A stretch of 47,830 nucleotides of DNA from Acidobacteriota bacterium (GTDB lineage: Bacteria > Acidobacteriota > Terriglobia > Terriglobales > Acidobacteriaceae). The notes under the pieces were generated by a model. It did no database searches, was not told where the DNA came from, and was given only the letters and a program-made list of their open reading frames with translations. The stretch is taken from assembly GCA_021792135.1 (NCBI GenBank), contig JAJYVF010000037.1:1-47830 (forward strand), written 5' to 3'. Of this stretch, positions 1-8,942 are shown piece after piece. How positions within the stretch are numbered: the first letter of the stretch is position 1; the number at the start of each line of letters is the position of its first letter. Made by a program: the position numbers and the translations under genes.

Positions 1-2112
1 ACCACCACCGGAGCCGGCTTCAGCGTCTCCGGCGCCAGTTTTCCGCTTACGCTGAATCCCGGACAAGCGGCCACCCTGACGGTAACGTATGCCCCGACGG
101 CTGCCGGGAACACCACTGGCCAGCTGGTCATCGCCAGCAACTCGACGGCGGGCAGTACGGCGGTCGTCAGCCTGGCCGCGACCGGCGGAGTCCCTGCGCT
201 CAGCGCCTTCTACTGCGCCTCTGCCACTATTAAGGCATCGGCAGCCGACATCTGCACCCTCAAGCTGGCCGCGCCGTCCACCGGCCCGGTCAACGTGACT
301 GTGACCAGCAGCAACAGTGCCGTCGCCATTCCGGCGACCGTCACACTGCCGGCTAATGCCACCGCCGTTCAGTTCACCGCGAACGTTTCCTCCGTCACCA
401 CGACAGAGTCGGCGACACTGACTGCCAATGACGGAGGCAGTTCGGTCAGCTATGGCTTGCAGCTCAATGCAGCAACGCGCATTCTGGTTCCGAGCAGCAG
501 CAGCCTTTCCTTCGAGGATGTGGCCACCAACTCGAAGGCCAGCCGTTTTGTGGTTCTTACCTCGACCGGGACTCTGCCCATCACCGTTACCTCAGCGACA
601 GCTGCGGGACCGGGCTTTACCGTATCAGGCTTGAACTCTCCGGTCACTCTGAACCCTGGACAAACCATGATGCTGACGGTGCAATCCCAGCCAACAGCCG
701 CTGGGGTGATGCTTGGTCAGGTAACCATTGCCAGCAACTCGACAGCCAGCAGCACCACAGCGATTGGCCTCAGCGGAACCTCGGTGGTTGGTCCCGGCGG
801 CTCTGGTCCTTCTGCGCCGTTCCCCTACACCGGGAGCCAACTCGAAAACGCGCTGGTACCGGATAACCCTTCGGCGCCTATTACTGGCAGCTTTTTCGGG
901 ATGACGATCTACAATCTGGCGCCCAATGGCAATTATGCCGAACCCGGCATGACGCCATTCCCGACCTTCCCCGTTTCAGCGTTGCGTTTCTGGGATGTCT
1001 CTTACTGGGCTCTGATGGAACCGTCGGAAGGGACATATGACTGGATCAAGATGGATAAGTCGATCGCCATTGCGGAAGAAAACGGCACGAAAGACTTCAT
1101 CTTTACCTTCGGGCATGTGCCGGCGTGGGCGTCGACTAATCCGGCGGACCCCTGCACGAATGGTTCGGGCCCTGGCACCTGCAGTCCTCCTAACATGCAG
1201 GCGTTCGATACCTTTGTGACGCAGGTTGTTCAGCGTTACTGCGGCGTGGTGAACTACTACGAGCCCTGGAACGAACCGGATAACCCGCAGTTCTGGGACG
1301 GAAACAACTCGCAGCTGCTCACGATTGCCAGCGACGTCTACCGGATTGTGAAAGATCCTGCCAATTGTGGATGCAGCAACGGAAAGTGCTCTCCAAACGG
1401 GGGAACCAATCCGAACCAGGTGCTGCTGCCACCCGTCAGCAATATTCAATCGACCGGTCTTAGCTGGCTGAATTCCTACCTGGCCGCCGCGGGCTCCCAG
1501 TATCCTTATGCGGACATTGCCACTTTCCACGGCTATGCGTTTTCAAACCCGGAGGATATGACCACCGGGCCACAGATGCAGGCGTTCCGGCAGACCCTGG
1601 CACAACACGGTCTCTCCGGGGTTCCTATATGGAATACGGAGGCCAGCTGGGAAGGGGATTTCCGCTTGCCGGAGCAGCAACAGGCATCCTGGCTGATGCG
1701 GTATCACATGGTGCAGGCGATCAACGGCGTTTCGCGTTTTATCTGGTATGCCTACGACAACTGCAGCTGGGGAACGCTGTGGATGTCGCCCTTCTGTCAG
1801 AACCCTCAGGATCCTGTCGGTCAGCCGACGCAGCCTGGTGTGGCCTACGATACGATCGAGAGCTGGATGAAAGGAGCCAATCTGGCTCAGTGCGATGTGT
1901 ACCAGAATGGACTGTGGGCGTGTGAGTTGCAACGCTCGGAGGGTTACGACGCGTGGATGGTGTGGAGCAGCAAGGGACCGAGTATCCCGCTGTCCGTACC
2001 GAGCAGTCTGGGCATGACGGTATACCGGGACTGGCAGAACAACGTCAATTCGCTGTCGGGGCAGATATCCGTGACGCAGATGCCGGTGCTTCTCGAGAAC
2101 AGCGACCTGTAA
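1..2112 (+). CDS. Secreted glycoside hydrolase (clan GH-A, GH39-like) with ASH/Ig-like repeats, 5' truncated
   Basis: The frame is open from the first base, so the N-terminus lies outside the window; 703 residues are visible. Residues about 1-62 and 190-260 are two copies of a choice-of-anchor D (ASH) repeat, sharing TLNPGQ and IASNST. A bacterial Ig-like segment lies between them. From about residue 297 a TIM-barrel glycosidase begins. Glu425 in PWNEP fits the acid/base residue and Glu547 in WNTEAS fits the nucleophile of clan GH-A enzymes. GH39-like is the best guess; GH5-like or another GH-A family is possible. It is probably secreted and acts on plant or self polysaccharide. It converges on the glycosyltransferase gene at the end of the EPS locus and ends 40 bp from it. 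Confidence 0.8.
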   Translation, partial: TTTGAGFSVSGASFPLTLNPGQAATLTVTYAPTAAGNTTGQLVIASNSTAGSTAVVSLAATGGVPALSAFYCASATIKASAADICTLKLAAPSTGPVNVTVTSSNSAVAIPATVTLPANATAVQFTANVSSVTTTESATLTANDGGSSVSYGLQLNAATRILVPSSSSLSFEDVATNSKASRFVVLTSTGTLPITVTSATAAGPGFTVSGLNSPVTLNPGQTMMLTVQSQPTAAGVMLGQVTIASNSTASSTTAIGLSGTSVVGPGGSGPSAPFPYTGSQLENALVPDNPSAPITGSFFGMTIYNLAPNGNYAEPGMTPFPTFPVSALRFWDVSYWALMEPSEGTYDWIKMDKSIAIAEENGTKDFIFTFGHVPAWASTNPADPCTNGSGPGTCSPPNMQAFDTFVTQVVQRYCGVVNYYEPWNEPDNPQFWDGNNSQLLTIASDVYRIVKDPANCGCSNGKCSPNGGTNPNQVLLPPVSNIQSTGLSWLNSYLAAAGSQYPYADIATFHGYAFSNPEDMTTGPQMQAFRQTLAQHGLSGVPIWNTEASWEGDFRLPEQQQASWLMRYHMVQAINGVSRFIWYAYDNCSWGTLWMSPFCQNPQDPVGQPTQPGVAYDTIESWMKGANLAQCDVYQNGLWACELQRSEGYDAWMVWSSKGPSIPLSVPSSLGMTVYRDWQNNVNSLSGQISVTQMPVLLENSDL

Positions 2113-2132
2113 TCGCGTTGTCCCGCAGGGTG

Positions 2133-2158
2133 GCGCAGAGGCGAACCTGCCTCTACGC
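2133..2158. terminator. Hairpin between convergent genes
   Basis: AGAGGC (2137-2142) pairs with GCCTCT (2149-2154) across a 6-nt loop. After one C/A mismatch the stem continues with GCG/CGC. It sits at the junction of two convergent genes and overlaps the stop end of the minus-strand gene. There is no clear T-tract on either side, so a bidirectional terminator role is only plausible. Confidence 0.35.
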
Positions 2159-3298
2159 TACCGCCTCGGGTTCGCTCGCCCTGGGCTCTTCAGCGACCGT
2201 CGCAGGCGCAAACCGGAGAAGCAAGTCCTCATAGGCCGTGAGGATGATCTCCTGGGTAAACGCTTCGCGATGTCGGTTGCGGCTGAATTCTGCCATGGCG
2301 TTCAGCTGTGCGGGATTCTCGCTCAGCGAATTCAGAATCCGATCGATATCCGACGAGGACTGGAAGTACAGCGCGCCTTCTCCCGCAACCCAGCGGGTAA
2401 AGCGGTTGTCGTGGGCAATCACGGCATTCCCGGCTGCGAGGGCTTCCACCAGCGACGGATTCGTCCCGCCGACGCGGTGCCCATGGAAGTAGGCGCGCGC
2501 GTGGAAGCGCAGGGCCTTGACGATGTCGCGCTCGAACACGGGTCCAAGGAAAAGGACCTGCCGTCCCGCTGCCGCCTCCAGCACGGTCCGCTGATAGCGC
2601 GTGCCGTCGGCGGAGTATTTCCCGAGGATCACCAGAGGGACTCCCCGATCGCGGGACGTGTGGCCCTGGACAATCTCGAGGATGGAGTTCTCGGGCTCCG
2701 GTCGGGCGATCACAAGGTCGTACTGCCCGCTGCGCAGCCCATACTGCTCAATCAGGCTGAGCGGCGCTGACGTCACAGCATCCGCTCCGTAAGGAATGAC
2801 GGTGATCTGCTCATGGGAAGTATGCCGCGAGAGATGGCGCCGGATCTCGGGGTGGTCGGCGACAAGATGGTGCGCCGCACGCGCCCCGGCCCACTCGTTC
2901 ATCCAGAACCAGATGCGCGCCGGCAGCGACCACTTCGCACGCCTCCATTCAATGCCGTCCATATTCATGATGTTCGGGTGGCCGCTTAATCTGTAGGCGA
3001 AGTTGAAGACACCGGTGTTATAGCCGAGCGTCAGAATCACACCCTGCTCGCGGCGCGAGTGCATGATTGCCTTCCAGTCGAACTGAATCGTCCCCGCCGG
3101 TCCATCTGCCGCAGGAATGTGGATTCGGCGTATCCCGTTCCAGGTATCTTCGCGGACCGGTTCATCCGCCGCAGCCTGGCAGTACACGGTCACGTCGTGG
3201 CCGCGCGATCGCAGGAAGAGCGAAAAATCCTGCGCAAAGGTTTCGAATCCGCTGTGCCGGGACGGCACTCCGCGAGTTCCCAGGATCAGAACATGCAT
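2153..3298 (-). CDS. Glycosyltransferase family 4 with DUF1972-type N-terminus
   Basis: Predicted 381-residue GT-B glycosyltransferase that would add one sugar to the lipid-linked EPS repeat unit on the cytoplasmic face. The N-terminus MHVLILGTRGVPSRHSGFET is typical of DUF1972/GT4 rhamnosyltransferase-like proteins. The C-terminal half has GGTNPSLVEALAAGNAVIAH, the GT4 donor-binding region. The start chosen is the ATG at 3298, preceded by GGAGTGAG at good spacing; the frame is open further upstream, but that extension is not protein-like and runs into the next gene. It is the last gene of the EPS block, 109 bp after its upstream neighbour. The donor and acceptor sugars cannot be told from sequence. 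Confidence 0.85.
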   Translation of the reverse strand: MHVLILGTRGVPSRHSGFETFAQDFSLFLRSRGHDVTVYCQAAADEPVREDTWNGIRRIHIPAADGPAGTIQFDWKAIMHSRREQGVILTLGYNTGVFNFAYRLSGHPNIMNMDGIEWRRAKWSLPARIWFWMNEWAGARAAHHLVADHPEIRRHLSRHTSHEQITVIPYGADAVTSAPLSLIEQYGLRSGQYDLVIARPEPENSILEIVQGHTSRDRGVPLVILGKYSADGTRYQRTVLEAAAGRQVLFLGPVFERDIVKALRFHARAYFHGHRVGGTNPSLVEALAAGNAVIAHDNRFTRWVAGEGALYFQSSSDIDRILNSLSENPAQLNAMAEFSRNRHREAFTQEIILTAYEDLLLRFAPATVAEEPRASEPEAVA

Positions 3299-3407
3299 AG
3301 ATCTCACTCCGGGTCTGGACAAGGGTTGTTTCTTGCCGGCTTTCAGGACCTGCCTGGATATCGGAGGGGCTGCCTGGCGGCGAATGCCGTGCTGCTTTAT
3401 AGGCGAG

Positions 3408-4631
3408 CTACGCCGCCGCAACCAACTGCTCGATAATTCCGCAAATCTCCTTTTTATAGCGCCGCAGGCTGAAATTTGCGTGTGCGTAGATCGCCGCAGA
3501 CCGTCCCAGCCGCAACCGCAGTTCCCGATCGCTGAGCAGCCGGTCAAGAGCGGCGGCGAGCGACTTCGGATCAGAGGGAGGCACCAGCAGGCCCGTGACT
3601 CCATCCTGGATCAGCTCACAGGTCCCGCCATGGTTGGTGGCAATGACGGGGCGCGCCTCCATCATGGCTTCCACTGTGACCCGACCGAACGGCTCCGGCT
3701 TTCTGGAGGCCAGTACAAAGATATCGAATGCGCTGTAGAGCTCCGTTACATTTTCCCGGTAGCCTGCAAAATGAAACCTGTCGCTCAGCCCTGACTCCGC
3801 CACGAAAGCCTCTAATCTGCGCAGATAATGGACTTCGTCCGCAAAGTAACTGCCCACAGCTATGAAATGCGCATCCGGATGCTTCTGCAGCACCACCTTT
3901 GCAGCCTGCGCCAGGATTTCCTGACCTTTCCAGTGGGTTATGCGACCCACCGTGCCAATGAGGGGCGCGCCGTCAGGGATCCCCAGTTCCTCCCGGATGC
4001 CGACGAGCGGCCTGTTCCGTGTACGCGGCGCGAGAGAGACCGCATTGTAGAGCACCTCGCACTTCCCTTCCAGGTCGGGCGCCTCTCTCACCAGGCTGTC
4101 CCGCACCGCTCTGGAGATACAGATAATCCGGTCAGAACAGAGGCCCAGTGTCCGATACAGGGTCCAGCGTACCGGGCGCGGCATTGAGAGAATCTCCCGG
4201 ATGTGCCAGAGCACCGGAACGCGAGCTAACCAGCCGCCGATCGCTCCTGAGGGGACCACGATCGTGTTGACATAAATCAGCTTTGCATTACGCCTGCGCG
4301 CCAACGATTGAACATGAGCAACCCCCCGGATGAAATCACGTGCCAGGGGCAGAATCCTGCGCGCCGACAGATACTTTCTCCGCAGGATGCCAAGGGGAGC
4401 AAAATGGTATTCAATGCCACGGCGAGCCAGCTCGGCAGATAACATGCCCTCCGGCATATCGGACGGAAGGATAACAACGGGATAGTATCTCGTCGGATCG
4501 AGAGATGCGATGGAATGAAGCAATCCGATATCTGCTCCATACATGTCGTTTGCATGGTGAACAAAGAGCACGACATCGGCGCTGGTCGTCATCGGCACGG
4601 CACTTTCTGCTGATAATTCTCCGGGCAGCAC
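3408..4631 (-). CDS. Glycosyltransferase family 4
   Basis: Predicted 407-residue GT-B glycosyltransferase. The C-terminal domain shows the EX7E-type motif (EPFGRVTVE) followed by GGTCELIQDGVTGLLVPP, the usual nucleotide-sugar site of GT4 enzymes. The middle segment KLIYVNTIVVPSGAIGGWLA and the interdomain region GTVGRITHWKGQE are also typical. The GTG start at 4631 is 2 bp from the stop of the upstream gene, consistent with translational coupling. An ATG at 4592 (13 codons later) is an alternative start; neither has a strong ribosome-binding site. It probably adds a sugar to the EPS repeat unit. Confidence 0.85.
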   Translation of the reverse strand: MLPGELSAESAVPMTTSADVVLFVHHANDMYGADIGLLHSIASLDPTRYYPVVILPSDMPEGMLSAELARRGIEYHFAPLGILRRKYLSARRILPLARDFIRGVAHVQSLARRRNAKLIYVNTIVVPSGAIGGWLARVPVLWHIREILSMPRPVRWTLYRTLGLCSDRIICISRAVRDSLVREAPDLEGKCEVLYNAVSLAPRTRNRPLVGIREELGIPDGAPLIGTVGRITHWKGQEILAQAAKVVLQKHPDAHFIAVGSYFADEVHYLRRLEAFVAESGLSDRFHFAGYRENVTELYSAFDIFVLASRKPEPFGRVTVEAMMEARPVIATNHGGTCELIQDGVTGLLVPPSDPKSLAAALDRLLSDRELRLRLGRSAAIYAHANFSLRRYKKEICGIIEQLVAAA

Positions 4632-4633
4632 GG

Positions 4634-5515
4634 TCAGGCAGATTCCTTCAACGGGCCCATCCGCCCCGCCACGCCGTCGCGCAGACCGCGGCCAAAGAAA
4701 CGGATCTTCTTCCAGCGCTGCTTTTCCATGAGAGCAATTTTCACGGGAATGCTCACAAATTCACGCAGGGTCGGGACGATGAGGCGGGGGAAGTCTCTGG
4801 CATGCCGGCGAAGGATCCACACTTTATTGCGTGCATAGTAATAGCGGATCTCCGGGCGATAGTTTTTCGTGCTCACCGCCTTGCCGAGGATCCGGCGCGA
4901 CGTAGGCTCCCCTGACTGGTGCAGGAGGACCGCCTGGCGGCTCACACCGATGTAATAGCCCCGCTTGCGAATGCGGAGGCTGTAATCATCGTCGACACAA
5001 TAGATGAAAAGATCCTCTTCAAAGAGACCGCATTTCTCGAAAGCCTCGACCGAGAAGAGGCTCCCTGATGTGATGGTCAGAAATACTCCGCCATCGCGGA
5101 ATCGCGATACAGGCCGCTCCATGCCGGTTTCAGGATCACGATAGCGGGGAACAATCTGCAGGATCGGCCGTTCGCGGCTGTAGGTGCGAAAATCCTCGAT
5201 CATCGCGGCCATAAAACCATCGGTTACGGCGCTGTCCTGATCGAACAGAGCGACCCACCGGCAACCATACTGCTGCGCCTCCCGCACACCGCGGTTCAGA
5301 GCGGCTCCAATACCGAAGTTGCGGCCGTTCTCGAGGAGAGTGAAATTAAGACGCTGCCTGACCATGCGCAGCGTCCGAAGTTCGCTCTCGTCTGACCCGT
5401 TATCAACCACAATAAGCTGGTCAACCTGGTCCCGTAACTTTGCCAGGTTCTCCAGATATGCCGGGCGCGGATGGTAGGTTACGACGACCGCGCCGACACC
5501 AGGTTGTTCGAGCAT
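4634..5515 (-). CDS. Glycosyltransferase family 2, rhamnosyltransferase-like
   Basis: Predicted 293-residue GT-A enzyme. VVDNGS (36-41) and the metal-binding FDQDS (Asp92/Asp94) are visible, and the NGRNFGIGAALNRGV segment is typical of rhamnosyltransferases of the RfbF type. The ATG at 5515 has AGAGGAGAG seven bases upstream and gives a start directly at the GT-A fold. The frame is open upstream, but that part is a shadow of the neighbouring gene. It overlaps the end of the preceding glycosyltransferase gene by 37 bp, so the two are almost certainly co-transcribed. The rhamnose donor is inferred from family resemblance only. Confidence 0.87.
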   Translation of the reverse strand: MLEQPGVGAVVVTYHPRPAYLENLAKLRDQVDQLIVVDNGSDESELRTLRMVRQRLNFTLLENGRNFGIGAALNRGVREAQQYGCRWVALFDQDSAVTDGFMAAMIEDFRTYSRERPILQIVPRYRDPETGMERPVSRFRDGGVFLTITSGSLFSVEAFEKCGLFEEDLFIYCVDDDYSLRIRKRGYYIGVSRQAVLLHQSGEPTSRRILGKAVSTKNYRPEIRYYYARNKVWILRRHARDFPRLIVPTLREFVSIPVKIALMEKQRWKKIRFFGRGLRDGVAGRMGPLKESA

Positions 5516-6615
5516 CGGTTGCTCTCCTCTTGCTGCCCCTGTTCGTAAAGTGCGGCCTCCAGATTCACCACCGCGCGCTCCCAGGTGAACTGGCGGACAA
5601 ACCGATGGCCTGTCTCGGCCAGCCTGAGCCGCAGCGCGCGATCCTGCACCAGGCGCACGACGTTCGCCGCGAGCGCCTCCGGGCATTTCGCCGGACTGGT
5701 CAGCGCTGTCTTTTCGTGAAAGGCAAACTCCCTGTGTCCATCAATGTCTGTCGCCGCGAGCGAGGCGCCGCAGAGAAGCGCTTCGCAGCCGGTGAGTCCC
5801 CATCCTTCCGTCCTGCTCGGGGCAACAAAAACCGCGGTCCTGTTATACAGTTCGCGCAACAGCTGCGGAGATGGCGACTGATGGTACTCTGCCCACTCCG
5901 GAAGGTGCTGCGGGCGCTCCGGGACTCCAAAGGCAATCAGGCGTATGTCGGGAATCTTCTCGCGGACCAGAGAGACAGCCCGAAGCCCGTCATCGCAGCC
6001 CTTCCAGTGCGCCTTGTGGTAGAGCATCATGAGCAGCTTTGGATCGCGTTCTTCCGAGGGCGTGATGATCCGGAAGGCGTCAACATCGAGCCCATAGGGA
6101 ATAAGGCTTGCGGTCTCCCCGAGTTCCCGCGCAACATCAGCCAGCCATTTTGAAGGAACGATCTTCCGGAGCGGCATCCTCCAGGTGGCATAGACCCGAT
6201 CCGCCGGTCCGTTCCAGGTTTCCAGATGCTGGATCAGGTAATAAGCGCGGCCCTTCGACGCCGAGTATCGGGTTACCCACTCCGCTGTCTGCCAGGCCGT
6301 CGCGATGACCACATCGCCATCCGGAACAAAGCGTTCGGCAAGGGACGGCACACAGATGAACCGCACTCCGGGGTCCATTTTGAGCCAGGACTCCGGCGTG
6401 TAGCGCCCGTCCAGTTTGCGAAGCAGATACCGAGCCGCATTCTTGACGTGATCCAGACTCGTTGGGTTAATAACGAGCCTGCCCGGCATGACGATCGTGA
6501 CCTGGTGGCCGCGCTGGCACAGACGGTTGGCAAACTCAAAGATGACGCGGCAGCCTCCGCTCGGCCACTCCCCGGTACGCGCCATAACAAAGTTGATTTT
6601 CAATCGAGGCTCCAT
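5479..6615 (-). CDS. Glycosyltransferase family 4
   Basis: Predicted 378-residue GT-B glycosyltransferase. It has the N-terminal segment GGCRVIFEFANRLCQRGHQV and the C-terminal EX7E motif in PSRTEGWGLTGCEALLCGA. This layout resembles rhamnan-synthesis-type and other GT4 enzymes that extend EPS repeat units in the cytoplasm. The start at 6615 overlaps the flippase gene by 16 bp, and its own end overlaps the next gene by 37 bp, marking a compact operon. The upstream GTGAGGGG abuts the ATG, so the exact start is a little uncertain. Confidence 0.86.
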   Translation of the reverse strand: MEPRLKINFVMARTGEWPSGGCRVIFEFANRLCQRGHQVTIVMPGRLVINPTSLDHVKNAARYLLRKLDGRYTPESWLKMDPGVRFICVPSLAERFVPDGDVVIATAWQTAEWVTRYSASKGRAYYLIQHLETWNGPADRVYATWRMPLRKIVPSKWLADVARELGETASLIPYGLDVDAFRIITPSEERDPKLLMMLYHKAHWKGCDDGLRAVSLVREKIPDIRLIAFGVPERPQHLPEWAEYHQSPSPQLLRELYNRTAVFVAPSRTEGWGLTGCEALLCGASLAATDIDGHREFAFHEKTALTSPAKCPEALAANVVRLVQDRALRLRLAETGHRFVRQFTWERAVVNLEAALYEQGQQEESNRCSNNLVSARSS

Positions 6616-7928
6616 CCCCTCACCTTTCCGAAGCTTCGTTGGGCAACAAACGAGAGATTGATAAAGGGGGCCCGAAAATCCGAAGGGCGAGGCAGCAGAT
6701 CCACGCCCCGACTCTGCAGCGCCAGTCCCATCATGATCGTCACCACCGTCTCGGTGATGAGCCCTGCCACCGCTGCCCCCGGCGCCTTAAACCAGAGACA
6801 CAGGGGAATCAGAATCATGTTATTAAAGAAGGCAGACGCAATAATGATGCGGCTGTATTGCGCCTTCATTCCGAAGTTCAGCATGCCCTGCGTGCCGTAG
6901 ATATTGTTCAGCGCACAGGCAAACGGAGTCATTGCCATGAGTTCCAGAACCGGAACCGAAGCCAGGTATTTCGATCCCATCGCAACGCGAACAATGGGGT
7001 GGGCAAAGAGGATCACGGCCGCTCCGCCGACGAACGTAAGACCGCCGATCACCACCATCGCCTTGCGCAGGTAACTGATGGCTAGCTCGCCCGAGCGGTG
7101 GGCCAGCGAACACACATGCGGGTAGATCGCCTGGCACATCGGTGCTACCAGTCCCTGACCCGCCGCAAAGATCTTGTAGGCCGCGCTGTAGTAACCGACC
7201 TGCGTCATCCCGCAGACAAAGCCCAGCACTACGGCGTTTGAGCTCGTGTACAGCGTCGCGGCGGCCGTCGACATGAAGAGATACCAACCATCCACCAGCC
7301 GGTGACGAAGCTGTCCGGCCGTGGGAATAACCAGCCTTACTCGTTCGCGTGCAAACAGAAGAACGAGAGCAAGAACTCCTGCCACGATCTGGCCAGCCGC
7401 CTGAAGGATCGCCGCAATCAGGTAATCCGAGGAGTGCCGGACAAAAATGAAAATGCTGACGGTGAAGATCAGATTCGCTGTAATGTTCACAGCCGAGATC
7501 AGATACAGCTTTTCGATTCCTCGAAAGAACCACACGGGATAGAGCGTCATCCCAATCACAGTTCCAAAGCTCGCAAGAAATACCGGAGCATCCTGATGAA
7601 AGCGCGGCAGGAAGTGAATGAGGAGGCCCAGTACAGCGAGGCTCAGGGCACAAAGGCCCAGCTTGATCGTGATGACCGTCGAAAAGAGCTCCGACCGCAG
7701 CGCCCTGTCATCCCGCCGGACCGCGAGTTCCCGTGTCGCGCTGAGATTAAATCCATAATTAACAAGCGTGACGAAATAGGCCATCACCGCCTGAGAAAAA
7801 GCGATCAGCCCATAATGTTCCGGACCGATCACGCGAAGCAGGTAAGGCACCGTGATCAGCGGCAGGGCATAGGAGCCCAGCTGCGCCGCCATCACCGAGA
7901 CCGCATTTCCCACAACCCTGCCGCTCAT
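6600..7928 (-). CDS. Wzx-type oligosaccharide flippase (PST family)
   Basis: Predicted 442-residue polytopic membrane protein with about 12 hydrophobic helices. It starts with VVGNAVSVMAAQLGSYALPL and contains PYLLRVIGPEHYGLIAFSQA, a segment typical of RfbX/Wzx polysaccharide transporters of the MATE-like superfamily. It should move the undecaprenyl-linked repeat unit to the periplasmic face for polymerisation by the Wzy-like protein of the same locus. The start is the ATG at 7928; a GGAG lies rather far upstream, so initiation may be weak. Four glycosyltransferase genes follow it in overlapping or near-contiguous order. Confidence 0.9.
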   Translation of the reverse strand: MSGRVVGNAVSVMAAQLGSYALPLITVPYLLRVIGPEHYGLIAFSQAVMAYFVTLVNYGFNLSATRELAVRRDDRALRSELFSTVITIKLGLCALSLAVLGLLIHFLPRFHQDAPVFLASFGTVIGMTLYPVWFFRGIEKLYLISAVNITANLIFTVSIFIFVRHSSDYLIAAILQAAGQIVAGVLALVLLFARERVRLVIPTAGQLRHRLVDGWYLFMSTAAATLYTSSNAVVLGFVCGMTQVGYYSAAYKIFAAGQGLVAPMCQAIYPHVCSLAHRSGELAISYLRKAMVVIGGLTFVGGAAVILFAHPIVRVAMGSKYLASVPVLELMAMTPFACALNNIYGTQGMLNFGMKAQYSRIIIASAFFNNMILIPLCLWFKAPGAAVAGLITETVVTIMMGLALQSRGVDLLPRPSDFRAPFINLSFVAQRSFGKVRGWSLD

Positions 7929-8023
7929 AACGAATCATCATCTCCGGTTATCGCTAAATCGAAATCCTGTATCAAGTGCGGACCGAGTTTGTGTCTCAAT
8001 ATTCCTCCAATCCCCGCACTGTT

Positions 8024-8848
8024 CTAGGGCCGACAGACCGCAACCAGCCCGAAGGGGGCTCGCATGGAGGCTTCGTCGTGCATATCAATCGCGTCAAAAA
8101 CAATTTCTGCCTTTTCGTCGCCCTTCCGGCCGCCACGCGTCTTCACGGGTCTTGCTGAATCCCCATTCCGAATGAGTTTTATAGCCTTTTGAACCGGAGT
8201 GCGGAGGGGAGTCAGAAGCAACGCTTCCTTCATGTACCACAGGGGGCCCATCGGTTGGGCTGTGTATCGGACCCTATCCTTTGGATCTAGGAAGCGCTGC
8301 CCTAACACTTCCACACGATCGAAGTATTTGGAGCAGACCCACTGCAACTGCACCGGGGTGAATTCCTGGACGTGGAACTTGTTCCAGAATGGATTGAAAT
8401 CGAAATGCGCTATCCGGTTGGGACATCCGATGACCGCGACTCCATCTTTCTTTAATAGCCCGCGGACATTGTCAAGGAAGACCCACCACTTCTCGACATG
8501 TTCGATGACATCAAACGACACGATCACATCAAAGCGCTCTGAGATTTGCGAGACCAGAGTGCAGTTGGTGAGGTCCTGGACCTGAAAACGCGGAAGCGCG
8601 AAGGTAGCTTTGGCATATTTGATGGCCATCGGCGAGATATCCAGCCCCAGAACCCTTGCACCTCTCTGTGCCAGGTAATCCGCGCCGTATCCAGAACCGC
8701 ATCCGAAATCGAGGATAGAAGAACCCGAGACATCAACTATACCCAGCAGCCACCGATATCGACTGTTATGCATGATTGCACAGCGATTCGTGGGCTCCAG
8801 CTCCGCCGGAACGTAACGGACATCCTCATCTGCAACCGATATGTTCAT
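8024..8848 (-). CDS. Class I SAM-dependent methyltransferase
   Basis: Predicted 274-residue protein with a Rossmann-fold SAM-binding motif I, ILDFGCGSGYG (residues 45-55), and motif II GLDISPMAIKYA. The later segment FDVIVSFDVIEHVEKWW is typical of the Methyltransf_11/23 group. It may methylate a sugar hydroxyl or another EPS-linked group; the substrate is unknown. The ATG at 8848 has AAGGGAG just upstream. It lies 95 bp upstream of the flippase gene on the same strand and 94 bp after the oxygenase gene. Confidence 0.85.
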   Translation of the reverse strand: MNISVADEDVRYVPAELEPTNRCAIMHNSRYRWLLGIVDVSGSSILDFGCGSGYGADYLAQRGARVLGLDISPMAIKYAKATFALPRFQVQDLTNCTLVSQISERFDVIVSFDVIEHVEKWWVFLDNVRGLLKKDGVAVIGCPNRIAHFDFNPFWNKFHVQEFTPVQLQWVCSKYFDRVEVLGQRFLDPKDRVRYTAQPMGPLWYMKEALLLTPLRTPVQKAIKLIRNGDSARPVKTRGGRKGDEKAEIVFDAIDMHDEASMRAPFGLVAVCRP

Positions 8849-8942
8849 ATTCTCCCTTTACCGCTAACCGGCAACTACATGATCTGAACTGCGGGTAATG
8901 GAATAGTCGCTGCCAGACATCCATAATGGATTGCGTTGCGGT

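Noticed and set aside
3299-3604. N-terminal extension of the GT4/DUF1972 glycosyltransferase
   Set aside because: It overlaps the neighbouring glycosyltransferase gene out of frame and precedes an ATG with GGAGTGAG and the family's conserved N-terminus.
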